Shown piece after piece: positions 23,475-32,518 of a stretch of DNA of 32,518 bases. Each line of letters opens with the position of its first letter. The first letter of the stretch is position 1. The stretch covers positions 1 to 32,518 of the forward strand of contig MPCW01000011.1 in NCBI GenBank assembly GCA_001874325.1. The letters are read 5' to 3'. The position numbers and the translations under genes are program-made. This DNA is from Flavobacterium sp. MedPE-SWcel. Lineage in GTDB: Bacteria; Bacteroidota; Bacteroidia; Flavobacteriales; Flavobacteriaceae. A model generated the notes under the pieces. That model did no database searches. It was not told where the DNA came from and was given only the letters and a program-made list of their open reading frames with translations.

Positions 23475-23509
23475 AAAAATGCCGATATCAATTGATATCG
23501 GCATTTTTC
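23475..23509. terminator. Strong palindromic terminator between convergent genes
   Basis: A perfect 34-bp palindrome (23475-23508; half-site AAAAATGCCGATATCAA) lies in the 252-bp gap between the BtuF-like gene and the converging DUF4197 gene, about 95 bp and 125 bp from the two stops. The A/T arms allow termination on both strands. Confidence 0.9.
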
Positions 23510-23631
23510 TAACTAACTCTAACCAAATATGAAATGTATTTTATTTCGATGCAAAATAAGTGATTTTTTCACAGTTGTTTGTTAAGTAGTTGTTATCTAT
23601 ATGTTATTGATATTTAAATAAATATGAATTT

Positions 23632-24351
23632 TTAGTCTTGTAAAGCAAATACTTTTTTAAGTAAACTAGATGTTCTTTCGTTAACATTAGTACGTATTTC
23701 TTTCTCTTCTACTGCTACCATAGTAAACACACCTTCTAGGGCTTTATTAGTAACATAATCAGTAAGATCTGGGTTTACTTTCTCTACAAATGGTACGGCG
23801 TTATATTTAGCTATTATGTTACTCCATATTTTATCAGCGCCTACTTTGTTAAAAGATGATTTTATCACAGGGTTAAATTTAGTATATAACTGTGATGAGG
23901 TAGTTGTTTGTAAATAATTTGTTGCAGAGTTATCAGCACCCATTAATATATTCTTAGCATCATTAAATGTCATGTTTTTAATAGCTGATACAAATATAGG
24001 TGTAGCTTCTTTTACTGCATCTTCGGCAGCACGGTTCATTACTTTAAGACCTTCATCTGCAAGTTTACCAAGTCCAATTTTTCGTAATGTTTTATCTACT
24101 TGTTGTAGTTCGCTAGGAAGTAATATTTTTACAGCTTCGTTTTTATAAAAACCATCTGTTTTTGTAAGCTTACTAACTTGTTGCTTAATACCTTTATCTA
24201 GCGCAGCTTTAAGTCCTGAGGCTATATCAGCATTGCTAAGAATTCCCGACGTACCTGCTGTTTGTGGTAGTTGTGACGCTACTTGTTGTAGTTCGGCACA
24301 GCCTGATAATGTAAACGATATGGCAAGGATAGCTCCAAATACTTTTTTCAT
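23632..24351 (-). CDS. DUF4197 lipoprotein (tandem paralogue B)
   Basis: I place the start at ATG 24351 (239 residues, MKKVFGAILAISFTLSGC). An upstream in-frame ATG at 24387 would overlap the neighbouring gene and put 12 polar residues ahead of the signal sequence. The lipobox LSGC gives lipidation Cys18. The rest is the DUF4197 domain: LSNADIASGLKAALDKGI, DGFYKNEAVKILLP, the AAEDAVKEATPIFV helix, NPDLTDYVTNKALEGVFTMVAVEEKEIR and the C-terminal LLKKVFALQD. The family is helical and of unknown function. It is a close copy of the gene 19 bp upstream, sharing long identical blocks such as the last ten residues. Confidence 0.9.
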   Translation of the reverse strand: MKKVFGAILAISFTLSGCAELQQVASQLPQTAGTSGILSNADIASGLKAALDKGIKQQVSKLTKTDGFYKNEAVKILLPSELQQVDKTLRKIGLGKLADEGLKVMNRAAEDAVKEATPIFVSAIKNMTFNDAKNILMGADNSATNYLQTTTSSQLYTKFNPVIKSSFNKVGADKIWSNIIAKYNAVPFVEKVNPDLTDYVTNKALEGVFTMVAVEEKEIRTNVNERTSSLLKKVFALQD

Positions 24352-24370
24352 AAATAAATGCTTTTGGTGA

Positions 24371-25105
24371 TTAATCCTGTAAAGCAAATACTTTTTTTAG
24401 TAAATCGGAAGTTCTTGACGATAAATTTGATCGTATTTCTTTCTCTTCTACAGCTATCATCGTGAAAACACCCTCTAGTGCTTTGTTGGTAACATAGTCG
24501 GTAAGGTCAGGATTTATATTACCTGTAAGTGGTATTGCATTATATTTTTTAATAATGGTTGCCCACACCTTGTTAGCCCCCACCTTGTCTAATGATTTTG
24601 CAACTACAGGATTAAATTTACCGTATAATGGTTTTGTGGTTGTACCTTCTAAATATTTAGTAGCCGAATTTTTGTTACCCATAAGTATGTTTTTAGCATC
24701 ATCAAAGCTCATGTTTGTTATGGCATCAACAAAAATAGGAGTAGCTTCTTTTACAGCGTCTTCGGCAGCACGATTAAGAACGAGTAATCCTTCATCGGCT
24801 AGTTTAGACATTCCCATTTTTCGTAATGTTTTATCTACTTTTTGTAGCTCTTTAGGTAGTAGTATTTTTACGGCTTCATTTTTATAAAACCCATCTGTAG
24901 CAGTTAGTTTTTTTACTTGTTTAGTGACTCCTTTGTTTAAGGCTTCTTTAAGCCCCGACGCGATATCAGTATTGCTTAATGATTTATCACTATTAGTAAC
25001 TTTATTTACTTCTTTTTTAGCTTTATTAAGTAGGTCTTTAAATTGAGCATTAGCAGTTGTAGATATGCTAGTAACAAGTAATAAAGAGTATATGATTTTT
25101 TTCAT
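24371..25105 (-). CDS. DUF4197 protein with cleavable signal peptide (tandem paralogue A)
   Basis: The 244-residue protein has a Sec signal peptide (MKKIIYSLLL...TTANAQ, cleavage after about residue 21) without a lipobox Cys, followed by a Lys-rich stretch and a DUF4197 domain: LSNTDIASGLKEALNKGV, DGFYKNEAVKILLP, VDKTLRKMGMSKLADEG, RAAEDAVKEATPIFVDAI and the LLKKVFALQD end. It is therefore predicted as a soluble periplasmic protein, whereas the downstream paralogue is lipidated. The two lie head-to-tail 19 bp apart and surely share a transcript starting upstream of 25105. The domain is found in Gram-negative bacteria and has no established activity. Confidence 0.9.
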   Translation of the reverse strand: MKKIIYSLLLVTSISTTANAQFKDLLNKAKKEVNKVTNSDKSLSNTDIASGLKEALNKGVTKQVKKLTATDGFYKNEAVKILLPKELQKVDKTLRKMGMSKLADEGLLVLNRAAEDAVKEATPIFVDAITNMSFDDAKNILMGNKNSATKYLEGTTTKPLYGKFNPVVAKSLDKVGANKVWATIIKKYNAIPLTGNINPDLTDYVTNKALEGVFTMIAVEEKEIRSNLSSRTSDLLKKVFALQD

Positions 25106-25243
25106 GATGTGTTAAATTTATTCTAAAGATACCAAAAACTGTTCCAGTATAATTTCATTAATGCTTTTGTAATAAGTAATGATAAATAATAAAAATGTCG
25201 TTATAATAGATTAAATTGCTATAGCGTTCAAATTCATAAGAAT

Positions 25244-25897
25244 ATGAAAATACTTGAAATAGAATTGCTTAGTGATGATATTAATGAAACGGAATCTTTC
25301 TATAAAAGAGTTTTAGGTTTAACACCTTATCAAAAAGAGAAAGGAGTATTGCTTTTTTACAAAGTAGGTTTTACAAGGTTGATTTTTAGAAAGTCAAAAG
25401 AAATAAAGGCTATTTATCATTTTGCTATAGATGTGCCTAACAATCGATTTAAGGAATCGTATGATTTTATAGCAGAAACAACAGCCATAATACCAATATC
25501 TGAAACTGAGACCATAGCTGATTTTTCAGAGTGGAATGCTGAATCGTTTTACTTTTATGATAATAATGGTAATATACTAGAGTTTATTACACGTTATGAC
25601 AATAATGCTGTTTCTGATGAAGTTTTTAGTACTAACTCTTATATTTCGATAAGTGAAATTGGTTTAGCAGCTAAAAAAGTAGCAGAGTTTGCAGATAAAT
25701 TGATAGATAAATTTGGAGTGTCAGTTTTTCATAGACAACCTAGAGGAGATAGGTTTACTGCTCTTGGGGATGATGATGGACTTTTTATTATTGCTATAAA
25801 TGGTCGTAATTGGTATCCTGTAGAGGATAAGGTTTACTCGTATCCTGCAAAAGTATTGTTCATGAAAAATGCAGTTACCTATCAATTAGTAGTGTAA
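25244..25897 (+). CDS. VOC-fold (glyoxalase/dioxygenase superfamily) protein
   Basis: The 217-residue cytosolic protein opens with a typical vicinal-oxygen-chelate module: IEIELLSDDINETESFYKRVLGL-like start (MKILEIELLSDD), AIYHFAIDVP with the first possible metal His, and FYFYDNNGNILEFITRY (about 105-120) with the module-closing Glu. A second, more diverged half follows (ISEIGLAAKKVAEFADKLIDKFGVSVF, then GDDDGLFIIAINGRNWYP), so the protein is a two-module VOC fold. Substrate and metal cannot be predicted, as VOC members include glyoxalase I, extradiol dioxygenases, epimerases and resistance proteins. It is monocistronic, between the DUF4197 operon and the mutase gene, with no clear promoter match. 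Confidence 0.82.
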   Translation: MKILEIELLSDDINETESFYKRVLGLTPYQKEKGVLLFYKVGFTRLIFRKSKEIKAIYHFAIDVPNNRFKESYDFIAETTAIIPISETETIADFSEWNAESFYFYDNNGNILEFITRYDNNAVSDEVFSTNSYISISEIGLAAKKVAEFADKLIDKFGVSVFHRQPRGDRFTALGDDDGLFIIAINGRNWYPVEDKVYSYPAKVLFMKNAVTYQLVV

Positions 25898-25965
25898 TTG
25901 GTTGGTTTTTATTTTTATGAATAGCTAGTTTTTTATCATATCTATTTTTATACCCTTAATCTGCT

Positions 25966-25994
25966 TTGAAATTTTTAATAATTCCGTAAATTGC
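25966..25994 (+). promoter_or_regulatory. Weak promoter candidate for the mutase gene
   Basis: TTG (25966-25968), an 18-bp spacer and TAAATTGC (25987-25994), which keeps the TAnnTT part but not the TG. The position, about 28 bp before ATG 26022, is suitable. Confidence 0.35.
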
Positions 25995-26021
25995 GGGCTT
26001 AATATTGAAGATATTTCAACG

Positions 26022-29000
26022 ATGGAACAAGCACAACCGTATACTCCAAAAAATAAAGTTAGAATAGTAACAGCAGCCTCACTGTTTGATGGTCACGATG
26101 CAGCGATAAATATTATGCGCCGTATTATCCAGACAACTGGTGTAGAGGTAATTCACCTTGGTCATGACCGTAGTGTAGAAGAAGTAGTAAATACAGCTAT
26201 ACAAGAAGATGCTAATGCTATAGCAATGACTTCGTATCAAGGAGGACACAACGAATATTTTAAATATATGTATGACCTTTTAAAAGAAAAAGGTGCAGAA
26301 CATATAAAAATATTTGGAGGTGGAGGTGGAGTAATCTTACCTGAAGAGATAGCAGAGTTACACGAGTATGGTATTACACGTATATATTCGCCAGATGATG
26401 GTCGTGAGCTAGGACTTCAAGGTATGATTAACGATTTAGTACAACGTGCTGATTATCCAATAGGGGATAACCTTAATGGAGAAGCAAATCATTTAGAAGC
26501 TAAAGTTCCTACAGCTATTGCAAGGGTTATCTCGGCAGCTGAAAATTTCCCAGAAATAGCAAAGGAAACACTTGATGCTATCCATAAGAAAAATGAAACT
26601 TCAAAAATACCAGTACTAGGTATAACTGGTACAGGTGGTGCAGGTAAATCATCATTAGTAGATGAGCTTGTACGTCGTTTCTTGATTGATTTTCCAGAGA
26701 AGACTATTGGTCTTATATCTGTCGATCCATCAAAACGTAAAACAGGAGGTGCTTTACTAGGTGACCGTATCCGTATGAATGCTATAAATAACCCAAGGGT
26801 ATATATGCGTTCGTTGGCTACACGTCAAAGTAACTTAGCATTATCTAAATATGTAGCAGAGGCAATACAAGTGCTTAAAGCTGCAAAATATGATATTATA
26901 ATTCTAGAAACATCAGGTATTGGTCAGTCTGATACTGAGATATTAGAACATTCTGATGTATCGTTATATGTAATGACACCAGAATTTGGTGCGGCAACAC
27001 AGTTAGAGAAAATTGACATGCTTGATTTTGCCGACCTTGTTGCAATTAATAAGTTTGACAAACGTGGCTCACTAGATGCGCTTCGTGATGTTAAAAAACA
27101 ATATCAGCGTAATCATAACCTATGGCATGATGACCCTGAAACTTTACCAGTGTTTGGAACAATTGCATCGCAGTTTAACGATCCTGGTATGAATACGCTC
27201 TACAAAAAGATAATGGACAAGGTGGTAGAGCGAACAGAGGCAGATTTAAAATCTACTTTTGAGATTACTCGTGAAATGAGTGAGAAAATATTTGTGATTC
27301 CGCCAAGCCGTACACGTTACCTGAGTGAAATTGCAGAGAATAACCGTAAGTATGATGAGATAGCTACATCACAACAAGAAGTGGCGCAGAAGTTATACGG
27401 TATTTATAAAACGATAGAATCGGTTACAGGGAAACTACCTGTAATGGCAAAACATGGTATTGACGAAGCTTCTATTGCTTTAAGTGAAGCTGAAGGGCAA
27501 GATGGTAAGCAAGAATTATCATCGTTATTACTAAAAGAGTTCGACCGTGTAAAAATGGATTTAGATCCGTACAACTGGGAAATTCTTTTAAACTGGGAAG
27601 CTAAAGTAAACAAGTACAAGAACCCAGTGTATACCTTTAAAGTAAGAAATAAAGAAATAAAAATACAAACGCATACCGAGTCATTATCGCACTCGCAAAT
27701 ACCAAAAATTGCTTTACCAAAGTATCAAGCTTGGGGTGATATATTACGTTGGTGTTTACAAGAAAATGTACCGGGAGAATTCCCTTTTGCATCAGGGTTA
27801 TATCCGTTTAAACGTGAGGGAGAAGATCCAACACGTATGTTTGCGGGAGAGGGAGGACCAGAACGTACTAACAGGCGTTTTCACTATGTGAGTTTAGGAA
27901 TGCCAGCAAAGCGTCTTTCTACAGCATTTGATAGTGTAACACTATATGGTAATGATCCAGATTTCCGTCCAGATATTTACGGTAAAATTGGTAATGCAGG
28001 GGTTTCTATTTGTTGTCTTGACGATGCTAAAAAACTATACTCTGGTTTTAACTTAGCACATGCTATGACATCGGTAAGTATGACTATTAATGGTCCTGCA
28101 CCAATGTTATTAGGTTTCTTTATGAATGCTGCTATCGATCAGCAATGTGAGCTTTATATTAAAGAACACGAGCTAGAGCAGGAAGTTGAAGCGAAGATTA
28201 CAAAAATATATTCAGATAAAGGTGTTGAACGTCCTTGTTATAATGGAGATTTACCAGAAGGTAATGACGGATTAGGACTAATGTTACTAGGTGTTACTGG
28301 TGATATGGTACTACCTGCTGATGTATATGCAGAAATAAAAGTACGTACCCTAAGCCAAGTGCGTGGTACTGTACAGGCTGATATTTTAAAAGAAGATCAG
28401 GCACAAAATACATGTATTTTCTCTACGGAGTTTGCACTTCGATTAATGGGGGATGTACAAGAGTATTTTATTACTAATAATGTAAGAAACTTCTATTCAG
28501 TTTCTATATCAGGATACCACATTGCTGAGGCAGGGGCAAATCCAATAACGCAGTTAGCATTTACACTAGCTAACGGGTTTACTTATGTAGAGTATTACTT
28601 GAGTAGAGGAATGGACATTAACGACTTTGGTCCTAACCTGTCTTTCTTTTTTAGTAATGGTATCGACCCTGAGTATGCAGTTATTGGTCGTGTGGCTCGT
28701 AAAATATGGGCTAAGGCACTTAAAAACAAGTATGGCGCAAATGAGCGTGCACAGATGTTAAAGTATCATATACAAACATCGGGTCGTTCGTTACACGCAC
28801 AAGAAATTGACTTTAACGACATCCGTACTACGCTACAGGCGTTATATGCTATTTATGATAACTGTAACTCGTTACACACAAATGCGTATGATGAGGCGAT
28901 TACTACACCTACAGAAGAGAGTGTGCGTAGAGCAATGGCAATACAGCTTATTATAAACAAAGAGTTAGGTCTTGCTAAAAACGAAAACCCAATACAAGGT

Positions 29001-29462
29001 TCGTTTATTATAGAAGAGCTTACTGATCTTGTAGAAGCAGCGGTATTAGCAGAGTTTGATCGTATTACAGAACGTGGTGGTGTACTTGGTGCTATGGAGA
29101 CAATGTACCAACGTAGTAAAATACAAGAAGAGAGTTTATACTACGAAACATTGAAACACACAGGTGAGTTCCCTATTATTGGGGTTAATACTTTCTTGAG
29201 TAGTAAAGGTTCGCCTACGGTAGTGCCTGCAGAGGTAATACGTGCTACAGAGGAAGAGAAACAATTCCAGATAAAAACACTTGAAACATTGCACGGTGCG
29301 CATGCTGATAGAGTAAAAGAAACACTTGCAGTGATACAGGAAAAAGCTATACAAAATGAAAATATATTTGAGCAGCTTATGGAGGCCTCAAAAGTGTGTT
29401 CGTTAGGACAAATTACTGCGGCATTATTTGAAGTAGGTGGACAGTATAGAAGAAATATGTAA
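26022..29462 (+). CDS. icmF: Fused isobutyryl-CoA mutase (B12 domain, G-protein chaperone and mutase)
   Basis: This adenosylcobalamin enzyme rearranges the carbon skeleton of short acyl-CoAs (isobutyryl/butyryl-CoA; some members isovaleryl/pivalyl-CoA). The 1146 residues have the IcmF order. A B12 domain (about 13-145) has [10 protein letters not shown], whose His25 is the lower cobalt ligand, and [12 protein letters not shown] MeaI-type G3E GTPase (about 195-425) has GTGGAGKSS (203-211, Walker A) and NKFD (343-346). The TIM-barrel mutase domain (about 560-1146) has [28 protein letters not shown] and [13 protein letters not shown]. At the two specificity positions it appears to have Tyr594 and Gln795; classical methylmalonyl-CoA mutase has Tyr/Arg and characterised IcmF has Phe/Gln. 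The chaperone loads and protects the cofactor with GTP. It is cytosolic and monocistronic, and probably serves branched-chain amino acid or odd-chain metabolism. Confidence 0.95.
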   Translation: MEQAQPYTPKNKVRIVTAASLFDGHDAAINIMRRIIQTTGVEVIHLGHDRSVEEVVNTAIQEDANAIAMTSYQGGHNEYFKYMYDLLKEKGAEHIKIFGGGGGVILPEEIAELHEYGITRIYSPDDGRELGLQGMINDLVQRADYPIGDNLNGEANHLEAKVPTAIARVISAAENFPEIAKETLDAIHKKNETSKIPVLGITGTGGAGKSSLVDELVRRFLIDFPEKTIGLISVDPSKRKTGGALLGDRIRMNAINNPRVYMRSLATRQSNLALSKYVAEAIQVLKAAKYDIIILETSGIGQSDTEILEHSDVSLYVMTPEFGAATQLEKIDMLDFADLVAINKFDKRGSLDALRDVKKQYQRNHNLWHDDPETLPVFGTIASQFNDPGMNTLYKKIMDKVVERTEADLKSTFEITREMSEKIFVIPPSRTRYLSEIAENNRKYDEIATSQQEVAQKLYGIYKTIESVTGKLPVMAKHGIDEASIALSEAEGQDGKQELSSLLLKEFDRVKMDLDPYNWEILLNWEAKVNKYKNPVYTFKVRNKEIKIQTHTESLSHSQIPKIALPKYQAWGDILRWCLQENVPGEFPFASGLYPFKREGEDPTRMFAGEGGPERTNRRFHYVSLGMPAKRLSTAFDSVTLYGNDPDFRPDIYGKIGNAGVSICCLDDAKKLYSGFNLAHAMTSVSMTINGPAPMLLGFFMNAAIDQQCELYIKEHELEQEVEAKITKIYSDKGVERPCYNGDLPEGNDGLGLMLLGVTGDMVLPADVYAEIKVRTLSQVRGTVQADILKEDQAQNTCIFSTEFALRLMGDVQEYFITNNVRNFYSVSISGYHIAEAGANPITQLAFTLANGFTYVEYYLSRGMDINDFGPNLSFFFSNGIDPEYAVIGRVARKIWAKALKNKYGANERAQMLKYHIQTSGRSLHAQEIDFNDIRTTLQALYAIYDNCNSLHTNAYDEAITTPTEESVRRAMAIQLIINKELGLAKNENPIQGSFIIEELTDLVEAAVLAEFDRITERGGVLGAMETMYQRSKIQEESLYYETLKHTGEFPIIGVNTFLSSKGSPTVVPAEVIRATEEEKQFQIKTLETLHGAHADRVKETLAVIQEKAIQNENIFEQLMEASKVCSLGQITAALFEVGGQYRRNM

Positions 29463-29490
29463 ATATTTTAAATAGAGAGATTATTAAAAT

Positions 29491-29526
29491 AAAAAATCTG
29501 TTCCTAATAGGAACAGATTTTTTTTG
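29491..29526 (+). terminator. Intrinsic terminator after icmF
   Basis: A stem of AATCTGTTCC and its complement (29491-29504 with 29510-29523) and loop TAATA, followed by a T-run. It lies 28 bp after the mutase stop. Confidence 0.92.
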
Positions 29527-29551
29527 TATAAGAAATTTAGTGGTATTTTTG
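29524..29551 (+). promoter_or_regulatory. Promoter of the YD-repeat-like lipoprotein gene
   Basis: TTG (29524-29526, within the end of the preceding T-tract), a 17-bp spacer and TATTTTTG (29544-29551), an exact TAnnTTTG match. The start codon is 20 bp downstream. Confidence 0.55.
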
Positions 29552-29570
29552 CAGACTCAAAATAAATATT

Positions 29571-30536
29571 ATGAAAACTAAATTATTATTAGCCTTAACA
29601 GCCTTCTTTTTTATTTCTTGTTCTTCGGATGATACTACATCTGTAGACAATGACAACCCAGACACATTGAATCCAGTGGTTGAAAAACATATAAAAGATA
29701 TAACTAATTACTCTCCTGACTCGGAAGGGGTTATGCAGTATGTTACATTTAAAAAGTTTGAAAATGGACTTCCTTTAGAAGAATACATAGGTCCTGTTGA
29801 AAATCCTAGTATTACCATTTTATATACCTATGATACAGATAATAAATTAACAGTAATGAATTGGGAATCCTCAACAGCAATTGTTGAAATTACATTTGAG
29901 TATGATGTTTTAGGAAGATTAACATCTAAGCATATGGATGTTCAGAATAATGGAGGTTTGTCAGGGACAATAGAACATACTGATTTTACTTATGAAGTAG
30001 ATAATCAAATTTTTGTTGCGACAACTAAAACGGTGTTTGGTACTCATAATAGTAATACTACATATGAAGAAGAAATAAAATATTTAGATAATGAGGGCTA
30101 TGTGTATAAGATTTCAGATACATCGGAAAACCCTACTTTTAGAGAAGCAATCGTTGAAAATGGGAATCTTATATCGATTCAATCTTCAGTTTATGATGAG
30201 AGTATTGGAGAATATGTAATATCTCAAGGCGGTGAGCGTGTTTATGATATGTTTAATGAAGTTAGAGGAGAGTATAATTTTACAAATGTTATTAGTAATC
30301 AAGTTATAGCCTTGGAAACAAATGTGTTTGGTAGTAATAAAGCTAATGCTTCTCTACATAATGGAGGGGTGTCAGATAGAATGGTTAATTATTTGATAGA
30401 AAGAAAAAATAGTAGTGGAGAATTACTTGGGACTAGGGTTTATGAGTTTGATGATGACGGGTACCCAATCAAGTCTCAACGAGTAGATTCTAATGGTGAT
30501 GTTTTTAGTGAGAATCATATTACCTATTATGAATAA
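29571..30536 (+). CDS. Lipoprotein with YD/Rhs-like beta repeats
   Basis: The 321-residue protein begins with the lipoprotein signal MKTKLLLALTAFFFISC (Cys17), followed by SSDD, the usual Ser/Asp-rich spacer of flavobacterial lipoproteins. The body consists of repeated beta-hairpin motifs of the form YTYDTDNKLTVM, FEYDVLGRLTSK, YEFDDDGYPIKS and HITYYE, each an aromatic strand, an Asp/Gly turn and a polar strand. This is like the YD-repeat/DUF4595-type proteins common in Bacteroidota. They are thought to be extracytoplasmic, but no ligand or activity is known for this protein. It has its own promoter and terminator and is monocistronic. Confidence 0.8.
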   Translation: MKTKLLLALTAFFFISCSSDDTTSVDNDNPDTLNPVVEKHIKDITNYSPDSEGVMQYVTFKKFENGLPLEEYIGPVENPSITILYTYDTDNKLTVMNWESSTAIVEITFEYDVLGRLTSKHMDVQNNGGLSGTIEHTDFTYEVDNQIFVATTKTVFGTHNSNTTYEEEIKYLDNEGYVYKISDTSENPTFREAIVENGNLISIQSSVYDESIGEYVISQGGERVYDMFNEVRGEYNFTNVISNQVIALETNVFGSNKANASLHNGGVSDRMVNYLIERKNSSGELLGTRVYEFDDDGYPIKSQRVDSNGDVFSENHITYYE

Positions 30537-30541
30537 AACAG

Positions 30542-30568
30542 AAAGCCTTCCAATCGGAAGGCTTTTTT
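30542..30568 (+). terminator. Intrinsic terminator
   Basis: A 10-bp stem AAAGCCTTCC (30542-30551) and its complement (30556-30565), loop AATC, ending in six T. It lies 5 bp after the lipoprotein stop. Confidence 0.93.
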
Positions 30569-30674
30569 ATTTCTAAAAACAGTTCATCCACATCATTTAA
30601 CAACTCGGTATTCTTTTTTATGATGGTTGTGTAAAGTGGTGCAACTTTGTACCATCAAAAAACGAACAGTTATC

Positions 30675-32518
30675 ATGAAATCAATTTTTACTATTCTTAT
30701 TCTTTTTGCTTTTAATGCAATTTTTGCTCAGGGAACAATTAGCGGAAAAGTAACCGATGGAAAGGGTAAACCTTTAGTGGCTGCTAATATTTATATTGAT
30801 GGTACATATGATGGTGCTACTTCGGGTGAAGATGGTACATTTTCATTTACAACCACGGCTACAGGAATTCGGTTACTTGTTATTTCGTTTCTTTCTTATG
30901 AAGAGGTAAGAGAACGAATAGTAGTAGAGGAGTACAAGCCGAAAACATTTACTATGCGCGAAGATGTTAATACACTCGATGCGGTAGTTATTTCGGCAGG
31001 TACATTCTCGGCAGGTGATAACACTAAGGTTACGGCTTTAAAGCCTTTAGATATTGTTACTACAGCAGGTAGCTCGGGCGATATTATTGCTGCGTTACAA
31101 ACTTTACCAGGTACACAAACAGTAGGCGAAAGCGGTAGGCTGTTTGTGCGTGGTGGAGAATCGGACGAAACACAAACTTTTGTAGATGGTATTAGGGTAG
31201 CACAGCCTTATGGGGCTAGTGCTAATAATTTGCCTACACGTGGTCGTTTTTCGCCTTTCTTGTTTAAAGGCATGACGTTTTCTACAGGGGGGTACTCGGC
31301 AGAGTATGGTGAGGCATTATCGAGTGTATTATTATTAAATACGATTGATGAGCCTACTCAGGAACAAACCGATATATCGTTAATGACGGTAGGGCTTGGT
31401 TTAGGTAATACTCAAAAATGGGAAAAGAGTTCGTTAAGTTTTAATATGGCTTATATAAACTTAGAGCCTTATCAGGATTTGATACCTCAAAACGTTACGT
31501 GGAATAAACCATATCAATCGTTAGCAGGAGAATCGGTATATCGTTACAAGTTTGCTAACGGTCTGTTTAAGGCTTATATAGCTTTTGACCATGCTGATTT
31601 TAGCCTTAATCAAAAAGATATTAATTATGTAGATCCTATTCGTACAGGTATCACTAATGATAACTTGTATGTTAATACTTCATACAAAGGAGTATTATCG
31701 AATCAATGGGTTTTACACACAGGATTTAGTTACGGATATAGTCATAATGATATTGGTATTAATGAAAACGATATTACTAACGGGGAGCATAGTTCGCACA
31801 TAAAGTTGAAGTTGAAGAAGAAGATTACAAATCGTTTTAAACTAACTTTTGGGGCGGATTATTTTATTACTGATTTTAATGAGGGTTATAATGAACCAGC
31901 GGGTTTATCATATAATAGCGGATATTATAACTCTATAGGAGCATTGTATGCCGAAACGGATGTGTTTTTCTCTAAAAACTTAGCACTAAAAGCAGGGATT
32001 AGAAGTTCTCGCTCTAGTATATTAGATGAGGTTTCGTTTGAGCCTAGAGCTGCCCTAGCATATAAAGTTGGGAAGAAGGGGCAATTTTCTGTTGCTTATG
32101 GTGATTTTTACCAAACACCAAAGCAGGACTATTTAAAGTATTTTAAAAACTTTGAGTATGAGAAAACATCGCATTATATTTTTAACTATATGTATAACCA
32201 CAATAAACGTACGTTTAGAGCAGAGGCTTATTATAAAGATTATGCTGATCTTGTAAAGTATGATACTACTATATCACAATTTGACTCGCAGTTTAATAAT
32301 AACGGTAATGGTTTTGCCAAAGGGTTAGATTTGTTTTGGAGAGATAACAAAACAGTTAAGAGTTTGGAATATTGGGTGTCTTACTCTTATATAGATAGTG
32401 AACGTGATTACAGGAACTATGAACACTCAGTAACACCATCTTATATAGCAGAGCATAGCTTATCTGTAGTTACTAAGTACTTTATAAGTTCGCTTAGGTC
32501 GCAACTGGGGGTAACCTA
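30675..32518 (+). CDS. TonB-dependent receptor with N-terminal carboxypeptidase-like domain (3' end outside window)
   Basis: The frame opens at ATG 30675 and stays open to the last base (614 codons), so the gene is cut by the window. A signal peptide (1-19, ending AIFAQ) is followed by GTISGKVTDGKGKPLVAANIYIDGT, the carboxypeptidase-D-regulatory-like beta domain (about 20-95). Then come the TonB-box-like NTLDAVVISAG, a plug (about 115-215) with ALQTLPGTQTVGESGRLFVRGGESDETQTFVDG and GGYSAEYGEALSSVLLLNT, and the beginning of the beta-barrel (VEPRAALAYKV-like strands, QFSVAYGDFYQTPKQDYL). The domain order is that of the energy-dependent outer-membrane importers of Bacteroidota. The substrate is unknown and no partner gene is visible. 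A -7 element is not clear; a near match, CAACTTTG, occurs at 30642-30649. Confidence 0.92.
   Translation, partial: MKSIFTILILFAFNAIFAQGTISGKVTDGKGKPLVAANIYIDGTYDGATSGEDGTFSFTTTATGIRLLVISFLSYEEVRERIVVEEYKPKTFTMREDVNTLDAVVISAGTFSAGDNTKVTALKPLDIVTTAGSSGDIIAALQTLPGTQTVGESGRLFVRGGESDETQTFVDGIRVAQPYGASANNLPTRGRFSPFLFKGMTFSTGGYSAEYGEALSSVLLLNTIDEPTQEQTDISLMTVGLGLGNTQKWEKSSLSFNMAYINLEPYQDLIPQNVTWNKPYQSLAGESVYRYKFANGLFKAYIAFDHADFSLNQKDINYVDPIRTGITNDNLYVNTSYKGVLSNQWVLHTGFSYGYSHNDIGINENDITNGEHSSHIKLKLKKKITNRFKLTFGADYFITDFNEGYNEPAGLSYNSGYYNSIGALYAETDVFFSKNLALKAGIRSSRSSILDEVSFEPRAALAYKVGKKGQFSVAYGDFYQTPKQDYLKYFKNFEYEKTSHYIFNYMYNHNKRTFRAEAYYKDYADLVKYDTTISQFDSQFNNNGNGFAKGLDLFWRDNKTVKSLEYWVSYSYIDSERDYRNYEHSVTPSYIAEHSLSVVTKYFISSLRSQLGVT

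Noticed and set aside
23475..23508. Long perfect palindrome as a recombination or attachment site
   Set aside because: The A- and T-rich arms, position between convergent genes and absence of any integrase or repeat partner fit a bidirectional terminator.
24352..24387. Twelve-codon N-terminal extension of the second DUF4197 gene
   Set aside because: It would overlap the upstream paralogue and place polar residues ahead of a clear lipoprotein signal peptide; ATG 24351 is preferred.
30642..30649. CAACTTTG as the -7 element of the last TonB receptor gene
   Set aside because: One mismatch and the nearest TTG is only 12 bp upstream, too close for the usual spacing.

Overview
The window is AT-rich DNA from a member of the Bacteroidota, almost certainly family Flavobacteriaceae. 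The evidence is: type IX secretion (T9SS) sorting domains of both types (A at the end of the 7472-8737 gene, B at the end of the 762-4022 gene); two TonB-dependent outer-membrane receptors; families typical of this group (DUF3810, the 3-coathanger stack, fused isobutyryl-CoA mutase); promoters resembling the flavobacterial TTG / TAnnTTTG pattern; and A/T-rich leaders with almost no Shine-Dalgarno sequences. I cannot name the genus or species with confidence.

Layout. Position 1 lies inside a 5S rRNA, so an rRNA operon ends here, closed by a strong terminator. A 600-bp very AT-rich spacer follows. Next come a large T9SS type B surface protein (762-4022), a convergent DUF4268 gene (4082-4525), and a NUDIX hydrolase/acyltransferase pair (4581-6065). 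A two-gene secreted-protein cassette (6252-8737) is bracketed by two identical terminator hairpins. A TonB receptor (8797-10905, minus strand) follows. A tight minus-strand block (14110 down to 10982) encodes a DUF3810 membrane zincin, an ECF sigma factor, a four-helix membrane protein and a TraB/GumN-family protein. This looks like an envelope-signalling operon.

From 14247 there is a cytosolic M20C dipeptidase, then a three-gene minus-strand operon (17764 down to 15771): a flavoprotein with a CPYCHG motif, a DUF6265 lipoprotein and a pentapeptide-repeat protein. It is divergent from a Fur-family regulator (17850-18224). A perfect inverted repeat in the shared intergenic region sits directly next to the operon's predicted -7 element. 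prfA (RF1) follows, then a minus-strand pair of lipoprotein genes (one zincin-like), divergent from pyrF. Next are a BtuF-like metal-receptor-fold protein without a signal peptide, two tandem DUF4197 paralogues, a VOC-fold protein, the fused B12-dependent acyl-CoA mutase (26022-29462), a YD-repeat-like lipoprotein, and a TonB receptor cut off by the window end.

Most of the window is ordinary flavobacterial chromosome. I see no phage, insertion sequence, CRISPR array, tRNA or plasmid function. The most interesting parts are the divergent Fur-like/flavoprotein locus, the protease-sigma-membrane-TraB operon, the terminator-bracketed secreted pair, the tandem DUF4197 pair with two different export signals, and the active-site combination in the mutase.
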